From the NCBI RefSeq assembly GCF_029360775.1, contig NZ_JARKMZ010000030.1, forward strand, positions 1 to 46,120: a DNA stretch of 46,120 nt, given 5' to 3'. This document shows, piece by piece, positions 42,208-46,120 of this stretch. Within the stretch, counting starts at the first letter, position 1; each line of letters opens with the position of its first letter. The position numbers and the translations under genes are program-made. The notes beneath the pieces were generated by a model that worked only from the letters and a program-made list of their open reading frames with translations, did no database searches and had not been told where the DNA came from. This stretch comes from Daejeonella sp. H1SJ63 (GTDB taxonomy: Bacteria; Bacteroidota; Bacteroidia; Sphingobacteriales; Sphingobacteriaceae).

Positions 42208-43491
42208 TCAGTCTTTCCAGGGCTGTCCGCTGATTCCATTCAGATCCCACATAATTTTTCCTGCACGGAGAGTCAGTTCTGCCTCCAGTTTTTTTGTTCC
42301 GATAACACTCACTTTTTTAACATCCGTAAATCCGAATTTACCCTCTCGGAGATTAAACACTGCAATATCAGCTTCAGCACCAACACTCAAATGCCCCAGA
42401 TCAGTACGCTTAATGACTCTGGCAGGAGCCCATGTAGAACGTTCAATCACATCCTGAAGCCGCATTCCCAATGCAAGAAATTTCGACATCACATTCGTCA
42501 TATCCTTCATTCCTGCATTCATACTCAAATCATGTAGATCTGAGCTGATCACATCAGGCAAAAAGCCCTGCTTAAATGCGGGAATTGCCTGCGACCAGGA
42601 GAATGCCCCGCCACCATGACCAACATCAAAAACAACCCCGCGTTTCTGTGCTTCGAATATAAAAGGCTTAAGTTTCCTGGTTTTCTCATCCACAATAGAT
42701 TCACGACCGGCACTTATCTCAGAGAAGGTATGGGTAAAAATATCTCCCGGACGGAAGTGCTTCAAAAAAAGAGATTCAATAGAATTTGTTGGGATATGCT
42801 CACCAAAATCTACCATAATTGGCACATCAGCAAGCTTTCCCGACTCTATTGCTTTATCTACAGATGTAAAACCACCCCAGTAATGTGCCGATTTTATACC
42901 TACCAGAATTTCAGGAAATTGCTTTTTGATCATGTAGGCATTCATTTCGGGATTCATGTCGGTAATATCCTGCTCTTCAAAACGGCCGATCATACCGTTT
43001 CCGATAACGTTCAAAAATGCCAGAATCCTGGTCTGGGATTTATCTATAGACTGTGCCTTGAAAGTGCGGAAATTCCTCCAGCCTGAGGTACCTGCATCTA
43101 CCATGGTTGTTACACCGGCGCGGAAAGAAAAAGCATCCGCATTCTGGCTCCGGTTAGAATTAGCTACAGAAGTACTATACTTATCTGTGCCCTGAAAAAC
43201 ATGCACATGCATATCAATAATTCCGGGGGTAACATATAAGCCGCTTACATCAATCGCTTTTTTTGCGGTATTTGCAGGTATATTCTGAGCTACCCTGACA
43301 ATTTTATTGCCGCTGATGGCAATATCCATAACCGCATCAATTTTATTCCTGGGATCTATGACATGCCCGCCCTTTAAAATCAAATCAAGTTCCTGCGCTC
43401 TTGCAGAAAGGTATACAGAAAGGAATAACAAAGCCAGGGCAAGCCTGCGGTTAATCTTGTTAATTATATAAAAACTCTTCGGTGATCTCAT
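42208..43491 (-). CDS. Exported COG3964-type amidohydrolase/deacetylase, copy 2
   Basis: A 427-residue paralogue of the next gene. A Sec signal (RRLALALLFLSVYLSARAQ) precedes the amidohydrolase barrel. Its metal site is complete: HVH (His95, His97), Lys200 in LVGIKSAHY as the expected carbamylated bridging lysine, His232, His254 and Asp318 in ISSDLHDL. It retains AFSFRAGVTTMVDAGTSGWR, typical of COG3964. Members deacylate small N- or O-acyl compounds and commonly lie next to SelA-like PLP enzymes, as here. In this pathway it probably removes an acetyl or similar group in the periplasm. Confidence 0.87.
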   Translation of the reverse strand: MRSPKSFYIINKINRRLALALLFLSVYLSARAQELDLILKGGHVIDPRNKIDAVMDIAISGNKIVRVAQNIPANTAKKAIDVSGLYVTPGIIDMHVHVFQGTDKYSTSVANSNRSQNADAFSFRAGVTTMVDAGTSGWRNFRTFKAQSIDKSQTRILAFLNVIGNGMIGRFEEQDITDMNPEMNAYMIKKQFPEILVGIKSAHYWGGFTSVDKAIESGKLADVPIMVDFGEHIPTNSIESLFLKHFRPGDIFTHTFSEISAGRESIVDEKTRKLKPFIFEAQKRGVVFDVGHGGGAFSWSQAIPAFKQGFLPDVISSDLHDLSMNAGMKDMTNVMSKFLALGMRLQDVIERSTWAPARVIKRTDLGHLSVGAEADIAVFNLREGKFGFTDVKKVSVIGTKKLEAELTLRAGKIMWDLNGISGQPWKD

Positions 43492-43527
43492 ATCAATCTT
43501 TTATCATTCAAATTATACAGGCCTGAA

Positions 43528-44262
43528 TTACTCAAATTTCAAAATCCCGAAAAACTTAGGAAGATGGAACTGCGGCTTATCATTCTTTATTTCATTCCAG
43601 GTAATGTAGTGAGGATTGGAGTTGATCTCTGCAATCTTGTAAAAATTCGCCCTCCATGCTACTCCGGGTTTAGGACGAACAACATTAGTGTATTTTTCAA
43701 GCATACTGAGTGGTATTTTGAATGACATTGTCCAGGTTACAGGATCAGTGATCTCAGGATCTACCACCTTTGGCAAACTGGCTTTAATCTCTATCTGTTC
43801 AATATCAGCCACCGTTGGCCGGTTCTTACTATGATGAAGCAGAGGAGTTCCTCCGCAATTGATTTCCAGGTTGAAATAATTTGCCGGCCTGTCAGCCTCC
43901 GGAGAAAAGAAGAATTCTACAGCTGAATCTTCCCATACTTTCCCGTTAATCTTTTGAGTGATGCTTCGTACATAACGATCTTTCACCTGGTAAATAACAT
44001 AAATGAAATTATCATCATATGTCATCTTTGCCTGTGCGTCTGGTTTAAATGCAGGCACTTTGCCCATATAATTCTGAATCTTTACTGATTTCATCTTTTT
44101 CCAGCCTGCACTTTTCCATCCATCATTTACACTGATTGGATTTATAATTTTTTTGACTCTGTAAACAGATAACTCAGAAAGATTACCGGTACCGCCATCC
44201 TGAGCAAACAGATTGCCGGCAGACAGGATTAAAGCAAGAAGAAATAGTTTTAAGACTCTCAT
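43528..44262 (-). CDS. Exported CBM9-like sugar-binding protein
   Basis: A 244-residue protein with a Sec signal (LKLFLLALILSAGNLFAQ) and a carbohydrate-binding family 9-like beta-sandwich: GWKSAGWKKMKSVKIQNYMG, YDDNFIYVIYQVKDRYV, SAVEFFFSPEADRPANYF and VAWRANFYKIAEINSNPH. Such domains, free-standing in Bacteroidota, bind sugars or glycoside ends. The start at 44262 gives a proper signal peptide; an in-frame ATG at 44298 overlaps the upstream terminator hairpin. It may capture the substrate or tether the exported enzymes to it. Confidence 0.82.
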   Translation of the reverse strand: MRVLKLFLLALILSAGNLFAQDGGTGNLSELSVYRVKKIINPISVNDGWKSAGWKKMKSVKIQNYMGKVPAFKPDAQAKMTYDDNFIYVIYQVKDRYVRSITQKINGKVWEDSAVEFFFSPEADRPANYFNLEINCGGTPLLHHSKNRPTVADIEQIEIKASLPKVVDPEITDPVTWTMSFKIPLSMLEKYTNVVRPKPGVAWRANFYKIAEINSNPHYITWNEIKNDKPQFHLPKFFGILKFE

Positions 44263-44296
44263 GGATATTTTATGATTTTTAAACGTATTGTAATGC

Positions 44297-44340
44297 AAAA
44301 AAGAAATCAGCTGTCACCATTTGGAGATGACAGCTGATTT
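44297..44340 (-). terminator. Strong terminator inside the catabolic gene run
   Basis: A perfect 13-bp stem, AAATCAGCTGTCA (44304-44316) with TGACAGCTGATTT (44328-44340), encloses an 11-nt loop. Read leftward the stem is followed within 1 nt by six T (44302-44297). It sits 12 nt past the stop of the first PLP gene and should separate its transcript from the following fourteen genes, or set a lower level for them by read-through. Confidence 0.88.
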
Positions 44341-44352
44341 AAAATTATCAGA

Positions 44353-45993
44353 TCAGGTTGCCAAAGGCGGACCTGCAGGGATCTGAACCCTTTTTCTTAC
44401 CGGACTTGTCTTGCTTCGAACCGCAGTAAATGTAGCTGTGCGGTATTCACCTAAATGAATATCTCCCGACATTGTATCGCCATTTATTGTGCCGAAAAAC
44501 TGATAATCAATATCATCGGCAATAACCTTTACAGTACTCTCCAGTTTTACATTATTTCCATCAATGGTACCATTGATGGTTCTGTCCTGAAAATCAGACT
44601 TATGCGTCCCCTGAATCCAGTTACCATCCTGCTGCAGATTCATGGCCTGTTGGCTGGTACTGCTGAAAAATTTAATACTGAAGTCCCAGCTGCCGCTAAG
44701 GTTAGCTGCCGGACTTGTCATTTCAGCCTTCGGACTGCGTTTCTTTGAAAGTACTTCATGTAAACGCGTTGCAATTATCTTTTCTTCCCCGGCCTGGATT
44801 TGTCCGGTTGTAATACTGATCGTACTCAATCCGTCTTTATCACCACGGTCTGCCAAAGCAATTCTAGGCTTGTTTCTTCCCAGTTCTTCCGCAACATCAA
44901 ATCCATTAACATGAAACTTTGAAGGATCCCAGCTTACATAGAGCACAGGTGATTTATTTGAAAGACCGGCAGGTTCATAAACCGTTGTTTTAACCCCATC
45001 AATGGATGCCAGTTTTTTAGAGATTGTATCCAGCCAGCCTAACCATTTTTTCCAGTCGGCAGCATGATCACGTTGTACCCAGTCTTCAACAGCAGCCATC
45101 ATTCCGATCATTTCTTCTCTTCCTACCTTATTATCACGACCGGGGCCATGGTGCGGAGAACTTGCCTGCCATGCCGACATCAGAATAGATTTATTGCCAA
45201 GCATTAATCCTGCACACTGCGGTCCGCAGATAGCTTTTCCACCACTGTATGCCACAACATCAGCGCCTCTTTTCAGATGAACAGGAGGTATTGTCAGATT
45301 CTGGGCGGCCACATCAATCAGTACAGGAATATTTTTAGGTTTTGCAATCGCAGAAATAGCTTCAAGTGAAAGCGGTTGTCCGGTTTCAGACTGTGCCCCT
45401 GCAGTGAGGTAAATCATCGCGGTTTTAGGATTGATTGCCTTTTCGAGTTCTTCAGGTGTAGTAACATGAACAATCTTAACCCCGATATTCCGGATAGAAT
45501 GGTCATAAGCATTACGTGAATATCTGGGAATGATTACCTCTGATTTATCAAAACCAGTCAGATCAGGAATACGAATCAGTTTTTCAGGATTCCCACCGGT
45601 AACACAGGCAGCAGTAATGTGCTTCAATCCACCGGCACATCCGGCAGTAACTATTCCCCACTCAGCACCGGTAAGATCTGCCAGTCTCTGACCGATACCA
45701 TCTGCCAGTTCATCATACTGAACAAAATTATGTGCAGCAGCTTCCATGGCTTCCCGCACAGCCTGACGTTCGATTGAACCTCCGATAATGGTATAAGTAC
45801 CCATACAGTTAATAACAGGCTCAACACCAATTCTCCGGAAAATATTGGTTTCTGCCATAAAAGAGGCTGCAGTGGTTACAGACTCTGCTGCTGAAGAAGC
45901 AGCAATAGGAGCCGCTGCAAGCGATTCCTTATTAAGAACAGCTCCGGCAAGCGGCAGCATCGCTATCCCTTTGATTACATTTCTACGTTTCAT
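44353..45993 (-). CDS. Tat-exported SelA/DgaE-like PLP enzyme, copy 2
   Basis: A 546-residue paralogue of the PLP enzyme at 39230-40870, the first gene of the leftward run in this window. It has a Tat signal with RRNVIK and an alanine-rich mature start. The catalytic domain includes EWGIVTAGCAGGLKHITAAC, LIDVAAQNL with the PLP aspartate (227), and Lys253 in YSGGKAICGPQCAG. The C-terminal beta domain (about 431-527) has GSWDFSIKF, GNWIQGTHKSDF, INGTIDGNNVKL and SGDIHLGEYRTATFTA. Two active-site-proximal changes from copy 1 are cysteines (AICGPQC for TIRGPQS), which may shift specificity. Likely a 2-amino-3-hydroxy acid ammonia-lyase. Confidence 0.85.
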   Translation of the reverse strand: MKRRNVIKGIAMLPLAGAVLNKESLAAAPIAASSAAESVTTAASFMAETNIFRRIGVEPVINCMGTYTIIGGSIERQAVREAMEAAAHNFVQYDELADGIGQRLADLTGAEWGIVTAGCAGGLKHITAACVTGGNPEKLIRIPDLTGFDKSEVIIPRYSRNAYDHSIRNIGVKIVHVTTPEELEKAINPKTAMIYLTAGAQSETGQPLSLEAISAIAKPKNIPVLIDVAAQNLTIPPVHLKRGADVVAYSGGKAICGPQCAGLMLGNKSILMSAWQASSPHHGPGRDNKVGREEMIGMMAAVEDWVQRDHAADWKKWLGWLDTISKKLASIDGVKTTVYEPAGLSNKSPVLYVSWDPSKFHVNGFDVAEELGRNKPRIALADRGDKDGLSTISITTGQIQAGEEKIIATRLHEVLSKKRSPKAEMTSPAANLSGSWDFSIKFFSSTSQQAMNLQQDGNWIQGTHKSDFQDRTINGTIDGNNVKLESTVKVIADDIDYQFFGTINGDTMSGDIHLGEYRTATFTAVRSKTSPVRKRVQIPAGPPLAT

Positions 45994-46008
45994 CCGTAAA
46001 TATTTAAT

Positions 46009-46028
46009 GTTGACTAGTTAAAGTCAAC
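46009..46028. promoter_or_regulatory. Operator-like palindrome upstream of the catabolic run
   Basis: Arms GTTGACT (46009-46015) and AGTCAAC (46022-46028) are perfectly complementary with a 6-nt spacer, 15 nt before the first ATG. The size and position fit a binding site for a dimeric repressor. No regulator gene is visible in the window. Confidence 0.45.
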
Positions 46029-46120
46029 GGGTTTATACTTCTGTTAATTAATTAAAAAAACACAGCCAAGAGTTGTAAAATTTCATCCTCGAGCTCTATG
46101 GCTCAACCCTGTGTGCTTAG

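Noticed and set aside
39230-45993. Possible assembly duplication of the PLP and amidohydrolase genes
   Set aside because: The copies differ throughout, including active-site neighbours, linkers and signal peptides, and are interleaved with unrelated genes. They are true paralogues.
1-46120. CRISPR array, tRNA, rRNA or intact insertion sequence
   Set aside because: I looked for regularly spaced repeats, cloverleaf-like segments with CCA ends, rRNA signatures and transposase domains, and found none. A tRNAscan/Infernal run would be decisive.

Overview
The window reads as chromosomal DNA of a member of the Bacteroidota, most likely a Sphingobacteriaceae/Pedobacter-like bacterium. This is inferred from gene content and signals: a methylmalonyl-CoA mutase chain beside a Bacteroidota-type membrane protein, CrtW/CruF-type carotenoid genes, LemA/TPM proteins, RraA- and RidA-like proteins carrying export signals, few clear Shine-Dalgarno sequences, and several promoters of the Bacteroidota type (TTG, 19-20 nt, TAnnTTTG). 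I saw no rRNA, tRNA, CRISPR array, prophage or intact insertion sequence.

Layout. 1-459: a gene-free edge with two tandem leftward promoters. 460-7139: housekeeping genes (RsmF-like rRNA methyltransferase, CoA-binding protein, COG2509-type flavoprotein, LemA, two TPM proteins, Nudix hydrolase), interrupted by an 818-nt gene-free stretch (2189-3006). 7140-8053: a second gene-free stretch that looks like degraded repeat DNA. 8054-16081: a PQQ dehydrogenase with an inserted cytochrome c domain, dnaA with a candidate origin beside it, the catalytic chain of methylmalonyl-CoA mutase, a HesB/IscA-type Fe-S protein and a MacB-type permease. 16119-20543: a sugar-nucleotide operon (ugd, UDP-xylose synthase, galE, rfbB). 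20741-21979: Kdo transferase. 21985-28534: ferrochelatase and a compact carotenoid-tailoring operon. 28624-30557: DoxX protein and a PBP4-type peptidase.

The most interesting region is 30716-45993, where fifteen genes all read leftward, mostly with very short gaps. Ten products carry export signals (three Tat-like, five Sec, two lipoprotein): two PLP-dependent SelA/DgaE-like lyases, two COG3964-type deacetylases, a TIM-barrel amidohydrolase, an RraA-like protein, two RidA lipoproteins, an NTF2-like protein and a CBM9-like protein. One is a BASS-family symporter. The remaining four (KDPG-type aldolase, sugar isomerase, 2-hydroxyacid dehydrogenase, glycerate kinase) look cytoplasmic. I infer a two-compartment catabolic pathway: an acylated amino acid or amino-sugar acid is deacylated and deaminated in the periplasm, RidA clears the enamine/imine, the keto acid is imported and then cleaved to pyruvate plus a C3 unit that is phosphorylated as glycerate. 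The substrate is not proven by sequence.

The carotenoid operon encodes a CrtD-like desaturase, an acyltransferase, a family 2 glycosyltransferase, a CruF-like hydratase, IspH and a CrtW-like ketolase. Together these predict a ketolated, hydroxylated carotenoid glycoside fatty-acid ester. The core genes crtE/B/I/Y are not in this window.
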